From: Microglena sp. YARC
Lineage: Eukaryota > Chlorophyta > Chlorophyceae > Chlamydomonadales > Chlamydomonadaceae
Direction: 5' to 3'
DNA: 64,000 bases
Assembly (NCBI GenBank): GCA_022414725.1
Contig: CM039463.1
Location: forward strand, 22,391,511 to 22,455,510
In this document: one piece after another, positions 46,001 to 47,639 of the stretch
Position numbering within the stretch: position 1 is the first letter of the stretch
Layout: each line of letters opens with the position of its first letter
Notes under the pieces: model-generated
The model's input: only the letters and a program-made list of their open reading frames with translations
The model's database searches: none
What the model was told of the DNA's origin: nothing
Program-made: the position numbers and the translations under genes

Positions 46001-46415
46001 GCGCATACACATGTTTGACCTGGCGTTTCAATATCCAAGTACGACCCACATCGCAGTGCAGTGTTCTAGATGCCAGCTCTTTGACAGCAGTTCCATTTGG
46101 TGACATTGAAGGTGTTAGTGATGGCCATTGCACTGGTGGCACAGGTGGTGAGGTGGTGGTGAGGCCATAGTGCTTAGAGATCTGCTTCTAGGCTTGCATG
46201 AGCAACACACCCCAAAACTCTTAGCGACTTCGACCACCGCATCTTGGTACCTGAATCAGTCGAGCGGATTTTTCTTCTAATTTCTGCTGTTTCCTCTTCT
46301 CGCGCTCCAGTCGAGCTTTCTCGAGAAGGACCTCTCTGCTCTCCTCCACCTTACTTCGCCCTCGGAGCTCCACCTTCCGCTTATTAATGCTGCTAACGCC
46401 ATCAAAGTTCATCAT
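9400..46415 (-). CDS. HECT-type E3 ubiquitin ligase, UPL6/UPL7 (UBE3B/UBE3C) family, 37-kb gene
   Basis: Transfers ubiquitin from an E2 to substrates through a catalytic cysteine thioester. Exons on the minus strand: 46251-46415, (one not found), 41312-41424, 39589-39712, 35489-35726, 33699-33932, 31957-32402, 30842-30992, 27133-27913, 25111-25315, 22289-22646, 21011-21227, 17965-18217, 13302-13471, 11464-11593, 9400-9586. All junctions I placed have GT..AG borders. Codon phases match across the last 14 exons, which give 1201 residues. The N-terminus has the family's '[12 protein letters not shown]' and the start of an IQ motif. The HECT domain runs from 'PFEERAQIF' to the end and contains '[12 protein letters not shown]', '[10 protein letters not shown]' and '[11 protein letters not shown]'. 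Family members are about 1000-1150 residues; this one is longer through Ala/Gly/Ser-rich inserts. Product identity is firm; UPL6 versus UPL7 versus UBE3C is not resolved. Confidence 0.9.
9630..10140 (-). repeat. Three degenerate copies of HECT last exon in the intron
   Basis: Copies of exon N's 5' part (acceptor, 'YLEP..C.IQM..SVLDPSA..RLPTAA') lie at about 9645-9755, 9885-9965 and 10030-10135. The 9885 copy has a usable acceptor TGTAG|GTACCT in the right phase but diverges after the Cys region; the 10030 copy keeps '[13 protein letters not shown]'; the 9645 copy is frame-shifted. Between them are G-rich 'AGGGGGGAGTTTGAGCAAG' spacers. Confidence 0.85.
10175..10232 (-). repeat. Dispersed repeat D (reverse)
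   Basis: 'GCGAGCAGCCTTACAGGC' ... 'CCATGTAATCAAGTTCAAG'. Confidence 0.5.
10333..10448. repeat. Poly-C and CCA-rich simple sequence
   Basis: C run of about 25, then CCA/CACC repeats; low complexity inside the M-N intron. Confidence 0.85.
10728..10818. repeat. ~26-bp tandem repeat, 4 copies
   Basis: Units 'AACCCCCTATAATTTTAATTAT' with small variation. Confidence 0.8.
10848..10912 (+). repeat. Dispersed repeat D
   Basis: 'TTGAACTTGGTTACATAGCT' then 'CAGCCAGCAATTTGACTGC' and 'TCGCTGTCTTCGG'; the best-preserved copy. Confidence 0.55.
10965..11085 (-). repeat. Dispersed repeat B (~170 bp family)
   Basis: Reverse copy containing 'TTAGCCTATTTGGCCCACCC' and 'CTGGACTGTAACATAC'. The family consensus reads roughly TTACAGTCCAGGGGTAGGCC ... 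GCACTGATGAACTGAACCCC ... GGGGCCCTGAGTTTGTGCT. Other copies: 12197-12290, 16245-16365, 16525-16700, 24770-24850, 26400-26565, 29070-29215, 29310-29360, 32757-32945 (two, inverted) and 40775-40870. Confidence 0.7.
11351..11402. repeat. Poly-C run followed by (CA)n
   Basis: About 30 C then CACACA; close to the exon M donor, so G/T-rich on the sense strand. Confidence 0.9.
11464..11593 (-). CDS. HECT ligase exon M
   Basis: Acceptor CTCAG|GTGGCT, donor TTCAA|GTAAGT. Encodes '[20 protein letters not shown]' and '[16 protein letters not shown]', the C-lobe entrance. Phase 1 in, phase 2 out. Confidence 0.93.
11594..12105 (-). repeat. Minisatellite with three exon M acceptor copies
   Basis: ~130-bp units each contain the exon M start and acceptor ('CTCGTGGTAGCCACCTGAG' on plus, at about 11688, 11820 and 11960), then 'GTTTGCAGTGGCTTGGATTC' and GGAT/GGTGGATGGATG repeats. 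On the sense strand the repeats are C-rich (CCATCC). Confidence 0.9.
12197..12290 (+). repeat. Dispersed repeat B
   Basis: 'TTACAGTCCAGGGGTAAGCC' to 'AGGCATTGATGAACTGAAAC'. See the entry at 10965. Confidence 0.6.
12635..12795. repeat. GTACTTAAGTACTTCAGTAC-type palindromic repeat
   Basis: About 14 copies of a short unit around the palindrome AGTACT/GTACTTAAGTAC; would fold strongly on either strand. No coding function. Confidence 0.75.
12855..13255 (-). repeat. Three partial duplications of HECT exon L
   Basis: Copies at about 12865-12925, 12975-13060 and 13115-13245 retain 'GACACCCA.TCTGGCTTGATGACGT' (exon L middle) and, in the last two, the donor side 'CACCTGCCAATG'. The 13115 copy matches about 110 bp of the exon including '[20 protein letters not shown]' and a GT donor. 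Each ends in 'AACAACTTATATTTTACGTG'-like intron sequence. Confidence 0.88.
13302..13471 (-). CDS. HECT ligase exon L
   Basis: Acceptor CCATAG|GCTGAA, donor TGGCAG|GTGGGT. Encodes '[20 protein letters not shown]' and '[20 protein letters not shown]', the HECT motif 'LxxFxxxELQxLISG'. Phase 2 in, phase 1 out. Confidence 0.93.
13480..16110 (-). repeat. 2.6-kb minisatellite (GGTGTTGTGGTGATGGTGTG)n with one exon L acceptor copy
   Basis: Variable 6-20-bp units of GGTGTT, GGTGAT and GTGTTGAT. A copy of the first ~30 bp of exon L with its acceptor (CCATAG|GCTGAACC) sits at 13741-13775. Long ORFs on both strands (up to 803 codons of His/Thr/Pro/Asn) are products of the repeat, not genes. C/A-rich on the sense strand. 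Confidence 0.93.
16245..16700 (+). repeat. Two dispersed repeat B copies with CAG/CAC simple repeats
   Basis: Copies at 16245-16365 and 16525-16700; between them (CAG)n/(CAC)n at 16420-16475. Confidence 0.65.
16735..17960 (-). repeat. CCACCC array carrying eight exon K donor copies
   Basis: Copies of the last 20-70 bp of exon K plus donor ('CACCTGTAATCCGCCACCA' on plus) at about 16829, 16985, 17162, 17312, 17472, 17572, 17687 and 17805, upstream of the genuine one at 17961. Some extend into 'GTCCACCACATTGTCGTTAT'. Separated by CCACCC/CACCA repeats, G/T-rich on the sense strand. Confidence 0.92.
17965..18217 (-). CDS. HECT ligase exon K
   Basis: Acceptor CTGCAG|GCTTCT, donor TTATAG|GTGATG. 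Encodes '[20 protein letters not shown]', '[20 protein letters not shown]' and '[15 protein letters not shown]', the HECT segment ending in the family's 'YIxLVADYRLN'. Phase 1 in, phase 2 out. Confidence 0.93.
18235..18530 (-). repeat. GT/G array with two exon K acceptor copies
   Basis: 'AGGAAGAAGCCTGCAGGAC' (exon K start with acceptor) recurs at about 18388 and 18508, between (GT)n and 'GAGGGGGTGGGGAG' blocks. Confidence 0.9.
18535..18712. other. AT-rich island with TAATATTAG repeats
   Basis: Short AT-rich segment inside the G/T array, with several 'AATATTAGT' and inverted 'ACTAATATTA' copies and 'AATAATATTATATAATATTA'. Possibly a small insertion; no ORF. Confidence 0.5.
18713..19320 (-). 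repeat. ~60-bp minisatellite, about 10 copies
   Basis: Units of (GT)n + 'GAGGGGGTGGGGAGTAT' + (GT)n + 'GAGGGGGGGGTGAA'. ORFs here are repeat products. Confidence 0.92.
19340..19625 (-). repeat. Two further exon K acceptor copies and poly-G tract
   Basis: 'AGGAAGGAGCCTGCAGGAC' at about 19353 and 'AGGAAAAAGCCTGCATAAC' at about 19563; G homopolymer of about 34 at 19590-19623. Confidence 0.85.
19680..19935 (-). repeat. (CCCACGCA)n array
   Basis: CCCACC/CACGCA units up to the first exon J donor copy; G/T-rich on the sense strand. Confidence 0.9.
19936..21000 (-). repeat. Four exon J donor copies
   Basis: Copies of the last ~60 bp of exon J ('CATGGCTTTACCAAACATGC' on plus, encoding 'MLGKAMYE') with donor-side GAGCTCAC/GAGCTCCA at about 19940, 20200, 20725 and 20915; the genuine exon end is 21011. 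Some carry Leu/Met changes. Confidence 0.9.
20262..20482 (-). repeat. Dispersed repeat E (~230 bp), reverse copy
   Basis: Matches 28530-28785 and 42056-42295: 'TATATATAGCAATCGCCAG', 'AAAACACTCAAACGCTGTCC', 'AAACCACTTTCAGATTTGA'. No ORF. Confidence 0.7.
21011..21227 (-). CDS. HECT ligase exon J
   Basis: Acceptor TTTCAG|GATGGA, donor TTGCTG|GTGCGT. Encodes '[18 protein letters not shown]', '[10 protein letters not shown]' and '[20 protein letters not shown]', core N-lobe motifs of HECT domains. Phase 0 in, phase 1 out. Confidence 0.93.
21330..21610 (-). repeat. Two exon J acceptor copies
   Basis: Plus-strand 'CAGCTCTTCCAAGAAGT' ... 'CCTCCATCC' + CTGAAAAAG-like acceptor flank at about 21358-21420 and 21510-21603; the second also includes 'GTGCTGGTCACTGAAAC'. 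Confidence 0.88.
21612..21750 (-). repeat. Segment of the exon K donor array transposed into the I-J intron
   Basis: 'CTGTAATCCGCCACCATGCG' followed by 'AATGTAGTCCACCCACCC' matches the array at 17460-17560, about 4 kb away and in a different intron. It splits an exon J acceptor repeat whose flank 'GGACAACAGGCAGTTAGTC' continues at 21750. Confidence 0.8.
22289..22646 (-). CDS. HECT ligase exon I (start of HECT domain)
   Basis: Acceptor CTTCAG|ATTTCT, donor GGAGTG|GTGAGG. Encodes '[20 protein letters not shown]' and '[18 protein letters not shown]', the beginning of the N-lobe ('VPFxxRxxIF', 'xRVxFxNxxGxxEAGxD'). Phase 2 in, phase 0 out. Confidence 0.9.
22660..23900 (-). repeat. (GGTGAT)/(GGTGGT) array with exon I copy
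   Basis: Trinucleotide-rich array. At 22935-23095 lies a copy of the first ~150 bp of exon I with its acceptor, reading '[15 protein letters not shown]' but then diverging. ORFs rich in His/Thr/Val are repeat products. Confidence 0.92.
24100..25075 (-). repeat. Six exon H donor copies
   Basis: 'CTACCTTTCGGCAACTAAGC' and variants (last ~20-45 bp of exon H with donor) at about 24111, 24281, 24406, 24546, 24868 and 25026; genuine at 25111. Spacers contain CA and C runs. Confidence 0.9.
24770..24850 (+). repeat. Dispersed repeat B (partial)
   Basis: 'GTTACAGTCCAGAGATGGCG' then 'GGCTAAAGGACTCGCCCC'. Confidence 0.55.
25111..25315 (-). CDS. HECT ligase exon H
   Basis: Acceptor TGACAG|GATTCC, donor GAAAG|GTAGGC. 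Encodes '[18 protein letters not shown]' and '[20 protein letters not shown]', matching the family's 'LYxRNxRRxFxPxxxxLxP' block before the HECT domain. Phase 1 in, phase 2 out. Confidence 0.88.
25328..25560 (-). repeat. G/GT tracts with exon H acceptor copy
   Basis: Poly-G and (GT)n blocks. 25388-25440 ('CTCATCTAAAGCAACTGC') is a diverged copy of the exon H start region 25265-25315 ('CTCATCCATAGCAACTGCC'). Confidence 0.85.
25625..26065 (-). mobile_element. tRNA-derived SINE, most complete copy
   Basis: The minus strand starts with a tRNA-like head: A-box-like TGGCTCAGTAGCAGAGC (26022-26038) and a perfect B box GGTTCGAATCC (25989-25999). The body contains 'CATGGTAGCTTTGTCCAGGT', 'GACGGGGCTCCCTTAATACC' and 'AACGGGCTGGCCCCCTC', duplicated near 25650-25800. 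Partial copies: 26250-26390, 28215-28285, 28325-28385, 31340-31420, 35190-35345 and 36060-36190. Confidence 0.7.
26400..26565 (+). repeat. Dispersed repeat B (long copy)
   Basis: 'AGCGCTGATGAACTGACCC' and 'TTTTACCGACGGGGCCC'. See the entry at 10965. Confidence 0.65.
26590..27125 (-). repeat. (CATCAC)/(CACCAC) array next to exon G donor
   Basis: Trinucleotide-based simple repeat, G/T-rich on the sense strand; ORFs on both strands are repeat products. Confidence 0.93.
27133..27913 (-). CDS. HECT ligase exon G (largest)
   Basis: Acceptor ATGCAG|GTGCAC, donor AGCCG|GTAAGT. Encodes '[20 protein letters not shown]', an Ala run, '[20 protein letters not shown]', a Ser/Gly/Ala-rich insert and '[20 protein letters not shown]'. 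The last motif is the 'TDDEFYExQ.PF' segment just before the HECT linker in this family. The Ala/Gly insert explains part of the extra length. Phase 0 in, phase 1 out. Confidence 0.85.
28000..28085. repeat. (CTCTGT)n/(CT)n microsatellite
   Basis: Simple repeat near the exon G acceptor, purine-rich on the sense strand, an exception to the usual polarity. Confidence 0.9.
28215..28470. repeat. Two SINE body fragments and (AATC)n
   Basis: 'GAGGTTGAGGGGGGCCAGCC' + 'CGTTTGCTTGCGCTGGGG' at 28225-28280 and again near 28328-28385; then (AATC/GATC)n at 28400-28460. Confidence 0.65.
28530..28790 (+). repeat. Dispersed repeat E
   Basis: 'GTGGGTTTTTTCTAGCTTGA', 'CTTCTCCAGGGACAGCG', 'CCAGCGACCGCTATACATA'. 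See 20262 and 42056. Confidence 0.7.
28815..29010 (+). repeat. Dispersed repeat F (~200 bp)
   Basis: 'AATTGGCGGAGAGTGCTGGC', 'TTAGTTACAAGACCGTTGGC', 'TGACGTGTCAGGC' then an inverted pair around 'CCCGCCCCCCAGAAGG'. Related: 31605-31800, 36315-36530 (reverse), 42700-42880 and 44150-44390. Looks mobile, type unknown. Confidence 0.6.
29070..29475 (+). repeat. Repeat B copy and two ~120-bp CA-rich duplications
   Basis: 'CAACGGTGGCCCTAAATCCG' + 'TGGTAATTTTATTTTGCAC' + (CA)n + 'CCTGCAACTAATTTTGCAC' occurs twice, with a third start at 29455. Confidence 0.75.
29570..29790. repeat. ATATGATATCAT palindrome cluster
   Basis: Many overlapping copies of 'CATATGATAT'/'ATATCATATG' and (AT)n at 29610-29630; strong cruciform or hairpin potential. 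29790-30060 shows no gene. Confidence 0.7.
30060..30841 (-). repeat. Five exon F donor copies in ~110-200-bp repeats
   Basis: 'CCTACCTGTTCAACAAGCTC' (exon F end and donor) and variants at about 30083, 30195, 30445 and 30640, with a short one at 30322. They are joined to 'GCAGCGCGTCGCACTGGGG' and 'CACGAAGAAAAACAAAAGTG' blocks, which also occur at 31550 and 40750. Confidence 0.85.
30842..30992 (-). CDS. HECT ligase exon F
   Basis: Acceptor CTACAG|CAGCGA (or 3 bp later, same phase), donor GAACAG|GTAGGG. Encodes an acidic Asp/Ser/Gly tract, then '[16 protein letters not shown]'. The start is less certain than the end because of the CAG repeat at the acceptor. Confidence 0.7.
31120..31330 (-). 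repeat. (GGT)n and (AATA)n microsatellites
   Basis: GGT run at 31190-31240 (CCA-rich on sense, acceptor side) and AATA run at 31285-31330. Confidence 0.9.
31340..31625. repeat. SINE body fragment followed by GC-rich dispersed segment
   Basis: 'GCGTGAGGTTGAGGGGGG' at 31360, then 'GCATGGCGACGCATGGGTC' to 'GCGACGCGTCGCAC', also present at 40640-40770. Confidence 0.55.
31605..31800 (+). repeat. Dispersed repeat F
   Basis: 'ACATTGGCGGAAAGTGTTCG' ... 'GAGTTAGTTACAAGACCG', with a (GGTC/GGTT)n stretch at 31735-31770. Confidence 0.6.
31845..31940 (-). repeat. Two exon E donor copies
   Basis: 'TCCCGGTGACGAATTTGTGC' and 'CACCTCTCCCGGTGACGAG' at about 31853 and 31901; genuine donor at 31957. Confidence 0.88.
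31957..32402 (-). CDS. HECT ligase exon E
   Basis: Acceptor CGGCAG|AGTGGA, donor AGAG|GTGAGG. Encodes '[20 protein letters not shown]', then a Ser/Ala/Pro-rich insert and '[20 protein letters not shown]'. Phase 0 in, phase 2 out. Confidence 0.75.
32420..32540 (-). repeat. G-rich tract with exon E acceptor copy
   Basis: G homopolymers; 'GAGGAGGCCTCTACTCTGCC' at 32499-32518 copies the exon E start and acceptor at 32391-32408. Confidence 0.85.
32757..32945. repeat. Two dispersed repeat B ends in inverted orientation
   Basis: 'GTACAGTCCAGGGGTAGGC' at 32758 and its inverse 'GCCTACCCCTGGACTGTAC' at 32927 flank a 190-bp segment: a near-complete inverted repeat. Confidence 0.7.
32950..33698 (-). 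repeat. ~34-bp array of exon D donor copies plus (ACAT)n
   Basis: About 17 units 'CACACCTGTGCATGCATCTA' + 'GATAGCAACATAC'. On the sense strand each holds TGCATGCACAG|GTGTGTG, identical to the exon D end and donor. Followed by (ATGC)n and (ACAT)n to 33690. Confidence 0.92.
33699..33932 (-). CDS. HECT ligase exon D
   Basis: Acceptor CTCCAG|TCGAGC, donor GCACAG|GTGTGT. 78 codons including '[20 protein letters not shown]' and '[19 protein letters not shown]', the family's 'PxLWxxFPxL' position. Phase 0 in and out. Confidence 0.8.
33950..34350 (-). repeat. GGGTGGG tract and exon D acceptor copy
   Basis: 34125-34190 ('AGTGAGCTGAGTGCAAAGC', 'TGTGGCTTGACTGGAGTAG') copies the first ~65 bp of exon D with its acceptor; flanked by repeated 'GGGATGGGTGAGTGGGGTTG'. 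Confidence 0.88.
34463..34653 (-). mobile_element. MITE, hAT-like (copy 2) with 8-bp target duplication
   Basis: TIRs CAGGGTACTA / TAGTACCCTG; flanked by perfect direct repeats GTCATATG at 34455-34462 and 34654-34661. The 191-bp GC-rich interior matches copy 1 in reverse. 8-bp duplication and CA..TG ends fit the hAT superfamily. Confidence 0.88.
34700..35195. repeat. 71-bp tandem array, 7 copies with alternating variants
   Basis: Unit contains 'ACAACGCCTGCTGGGGCCC' and 'TGATAATTATGGTGGTTATG'; starts at 34771, 34842, 34913, 34984, 35055 and 35126. Bases alternate between neighbours (GAAAGCAATG/GAAAGTAATG), suggesting a 142-bp higher-order unit. The core resembles the end of repeat B. Confidence 0.92.
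35190..35345 (-). mobile_element. SINE fragment
   Basis: 'GGTATTAAGGGAGCCCTG' and a decayed B box 'GGATTCAAACC' (plus), same family as 25625. Confidence 0.6.
35489..35726 (-). CDS. HECT ligase exon C
   Basis: Acceptor TTGCAG|GGGTAA, donor GTGCAG|GTAAGG. Encodes '[16 protein letters not shown]' ... '[16 protein letters not shown]', a helical segment of the N-terminal region. Phase 2 in, phase 0 out. Confidence 0.78.
35740..35970. repeat. (AAGCC)n/(AAGGT)n and ~70-bp duplications
   Basis: 'TATGATTAGGTGCACACTAG' occurs three times; AAGCC run at 35870-35920. Confidence 0.8.
36060..36270 (-). repeat. SINE body fragment and a stray exon B donor copy
   Basis: 36105-36190 has SINE-body words. 'AACTTACCGTTGCGCCATCA' at 36243 is a copy of the exon B donor more than 3 kb from the exon. 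Confidence 0.6.
36315..36530 (-). repeat. Dispersed repeat F (reverse)
   Basis: 'GCGGAGCCCCTCCTTCTGG', (GTCT)n, 'CCAGCCAACCGTCTCGCAAC'. Confidence 0.6.
36835..37165. repeat. TTGCATATTGCGTTA array, first block
   Basis: 15-bp units TTGCATATTGCGTTA mixed with TTGCATATTGGTTAA variants, about 20 copies. Confidence 0.92.
37166..37910. other. Non-repetitive intron segment, nothing recognised
   Basis: Between the two TTGCATATTG arrays; short ORFs only, none matching the HECT family. Confidence 0.5.
37911..38300. repeat. TTGCATATTGCGTTA array, second block
   Basis: Same family as 36835-37165, about 24 units, including TTGCATTTCGCGTTA variants that recur as pairs. Confidence 0.92.
38465..38690. repeat. 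(ATGAATAC)n array
   Basis: 8-bp units with a ~110-bp higher-order duplication ('ATGAACACATATAATCAGTA'). Confidence 0.9.
38700..39588 (-). repeat. 85-bp array: ten copies of exon B end with intact 5' splice site
   Basis: Unit: 'CACTTACCGTTGCGCGACCA' + 'AAGCTTCCAAACA.AGCACTG' + 'CCAACCTCTCAGAGCCATGT' + 'AACCAAGGTCAAGTGCAAGG'. ACCG of the donor starts at 38725, 38816, 38901, 38986, 39071, 39156, 39241, 39326, 39411 and 39496 (period 85), before the real 39586. Every copy keeps CG|GTAAG. Part of the unit ('CCATGTAACCAAGGTCAAG') matches repeat D. Confidence 0.95.
39589..39712 (-). CDS. HECT ligase exon B
   Basis: Acceptor TGCAG|ACTGCG, donor CAACG|GTAAGT. Encodes '[20 protein letters not shown]' then 'ALVAQR'. 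Phase 1 in, phase 2 out, matching both neighbours. Its 3' 43 bp plus donor are copied ten times in the following intron (38700-39585). Confidence 0.8.
39805..39895 (-). repeat. Exon B acceptor copy
   Basis: 'AACAACTGCACAGCCGCTCG' to 'ACAGCGCAGTCTGCAG' repeats 39641-39717 with few changes, including the acceptor. Confidence 0.9.
39925..40040. repeat. (CCAA)/(CAGA)n microsatellite
   Basis: AACCAGCC then ACAG repeats; pyrimidine-rich on the sense strand near the exon B acceptor. Confidence 0.9.
40640..40870. repeat. Dispersed GC-rich segment plus repeat B fragment
   Basis: 'GCATGGCGAAGCATGGGTCC' to 'GGGCAGCGCGTTGCACT' (as at 31470), then 'GCACTGATGAACTGGACCCC'. Confidence 0.6.
41312..41424 (-). 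CDS. HECT ligase exon A
   Basis: Acceptor GCAG|GTCC, donor AGTA|GTAAGT. Encodes '[20 protein letters not shown]' and '[10 protein letters not shown]', matching the UPL6/UPL7 segment that follows the IQ motif ('LLxFFxxxSxxD...L..CRLL'). Phase 2 in, phase 1 out. Confidence 0.8.
41465..41875 (-). repeat. (GGTGGT) arrays with exon A acceptor copy
   Basis: GGT-rich blocks at 41470-41595 and 41755-41865 flank a copy (41675-41740) of the exon A start, 'GATACATCCAAGGAGGAC' + acceptor flank. 'TGGTGCCCTACTGGACT' at 41628 also occurs at 23948, in another intron. Confidence 0.88.
42056..42300 (+). repeat. Dispersed repeat E
   Basis: 'AAAGTGGTTTTTTCCTAGCT', 'CCTCCTCCAGGGACACC', 'ACTAGCGATCACTATATA'. Confidence 0.7.
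42700..42885 (+). repeat. Dispersed repeat F-like segment
   Basis: (CAGACGGA)n followed by 'CCCCGGGACCCTGGGGAGTC' and 'AAAAGCTACGCCAA', resembling the end of repeat F. Confidence 0.5.
43315..43580. repeat. (GGGTT)n array with GGATT/GGACT variants
   Basis: 5-bp repeat over 260 bp. ORFs (Pro/Thr/Gln/Asn or Gly/Leu/Trp/Val) are repeat products. Confidence 0.93.
43727..44135. repeat. 11-bp minisatellite (GTTGATGAGTG)n, ~37 copies
   Basis: Unit GTTGATGAGTG with GAGCG variants; open in frames because 11 x 3 = 33. Confidence 0.95.
44150..44392 (+). repeat. Dispersed repeat F
   Basis: 'GGCAAGTCCTAGGCGCGTTG' ... 'CTCCCGCCCCCAGAAGAGG'. Confidence 0.6.
44400..46040. repeat. ~235-bp tandem duplications, degenerate; no exon identified
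   Basis: 'CTAAGTGTGCCCCACCTGGG' + 'TAAAGCTATCACATATCAT' + 'GGATGCATGCATGTCC'-type units near 45540-45640 and 45785-45900, with weaker copies at 44640-44760 and 45955-46030. The missing HECT exon (IQ region) should lie in 41425-46250, but no segment could be supported. 45235-45252 is poly-G. Confidence 0.6.
46251..46415 (-). CDS. HECT ligase exon 1 (coding start)
   Basis: 55 codons from ATG 46415 ([20 protein letters not shown]) to 'EEKSARLIQ', with donor CAG|GTACCA. Matches the family's conserved N-terminus (basic 'R-x-V-x-L-G-G' segment, charged Glu/Arg helix, then 'A..IQ' starting an IQ calmodulin-binding motif). It ends in phase 0, whereas the next exon found (41424) begins in phase 2, so at least one exon is missing between them. 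Confidence 0.8.
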
Positions 46416-46990
46416 GGTGGGGGCTGCGCAACCCTCCGCGAGTTATATTTAAAGCTTGGTCCAGCAAGGTGGCACTTTTCCAGTAGGGCTCTTCTAACAA
46501 AAATGGAGCGATCTAGAAGGTGAGGTAGATGATATAGTTTCTATGGAATCGGCAATCAATAGGAATTCGGTATAACTGGTCAATATAGATGGATGCGCAC
46601 AATGTTGGACTCGGAGCAATAACGAATGCCGAGGCGAATGGGTTGGCGGTTCACGCGGGTTCACGTGAGAAAATCGGGTCCACAGGTAAGGGGTTACGTC
46701 GGGTTACGTTGACAGTTGTCCGAGTCAGACTCCGTTATAAAAAGCTGAGCAATTATGCCTCGTTGGTTCTGCAAGCGAAGAGACAGATTTAAACGTACCG
46801 GTGTACAAACATAGACTGTAGTAGTATTCGTCGGCCTTCTAGAGGAAATACTTTTGCAAGGGTTAAAAGGTATTGCTGCATTAATTATTGCATTAGCATC
46901 ACATATCAACTATAAAAAAGGTCTGGCAAGTTAATCCTGTCCAAATCCCAGAAAAAGTAATCACGCCCAGAAAGCGCGTCGATCGTTATG
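46416..46990. other. Putative 5' region of the HECT gene, no gene seen
   Basis: Upstream of ATG 46415. No clear TATA box; short ORFs only. Confidence 0.4.
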
Positions 46991-46998
46991 GTGCCAAT

Positions 46999-47191
46999 CA
47001 GGGTAATTCAAAGCGCGCGCTTTTGCGCTTTTGGGCACTGACTTTTTGACCCCCTCTGCGCTTTAAGCGCAGTTTTTTGCAACCCCTTGTGGCCGCTGCA
47101 AGCAATTTGCGCTTTTTGCACTATAAAGCGCAGTTTTTTTGTTTTCAAGTGCGTTAAAGCGCTGGCTAATTTGGCCATTTGAAGTACCCTG
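46999..47191 (+). mobile_element. MITE, hAT-like (copy 3) with 8-bp target duplication
   Basis: Ends CAGGGTAATT / AAGTACCCTG; flanking direct repeats GTGCCAAT at 46991-46998 and 47192-47199. 193 bp. Confidence 0.88.
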
Positions 47192-47344
47192 GTGCCAATC
47201 TCAGGGAGTCATTAAATGCCAGTTGATCAGCATGTACATGTATAACTGTATAAGTGTATAATAATATAAGTGAACAACTAAATTGCAATATTGTCCATGT
47301 TGACATTGCAAATATAAACAAAATGGTACGTCTGTGGGGTTAAT

Positions 47345-47635
47345 TGTATTGCATTACATTACATTATATTACATTACATCACATTACATCACATTACATC
47401 ACATTACATTACATTACATTACATTACATTACATTACATTACATTACATTACATTACATTACATTACATTACATTACATTACATTACATTACATTACATT
47501 ACATTACATCACATTACATTACATTACATTACATTACATCACATTACATTACATTACATTACATTACATTACATTACATTACATTACATTACATTACATT
47601 ACATTACATTACATTACATTACATTACATAACATG
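47345..47635. repeat. (ATTAC)n array
   Basis: About 58 copies of ATTAC with a few ATCAC. It adjoins the 3' end of the LINE (minus strand), so on that strand it is a (GTAAT)n tail. Confidence 0.95.
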
Positions 47636-47639
47636 TTAA

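Noticed and set aside
47334..47639. 101-codon ORF of repeated Ile-Thr-Leu-His-Tyr
   Set aside because: Product of the ATTAC pentanucleotide array.
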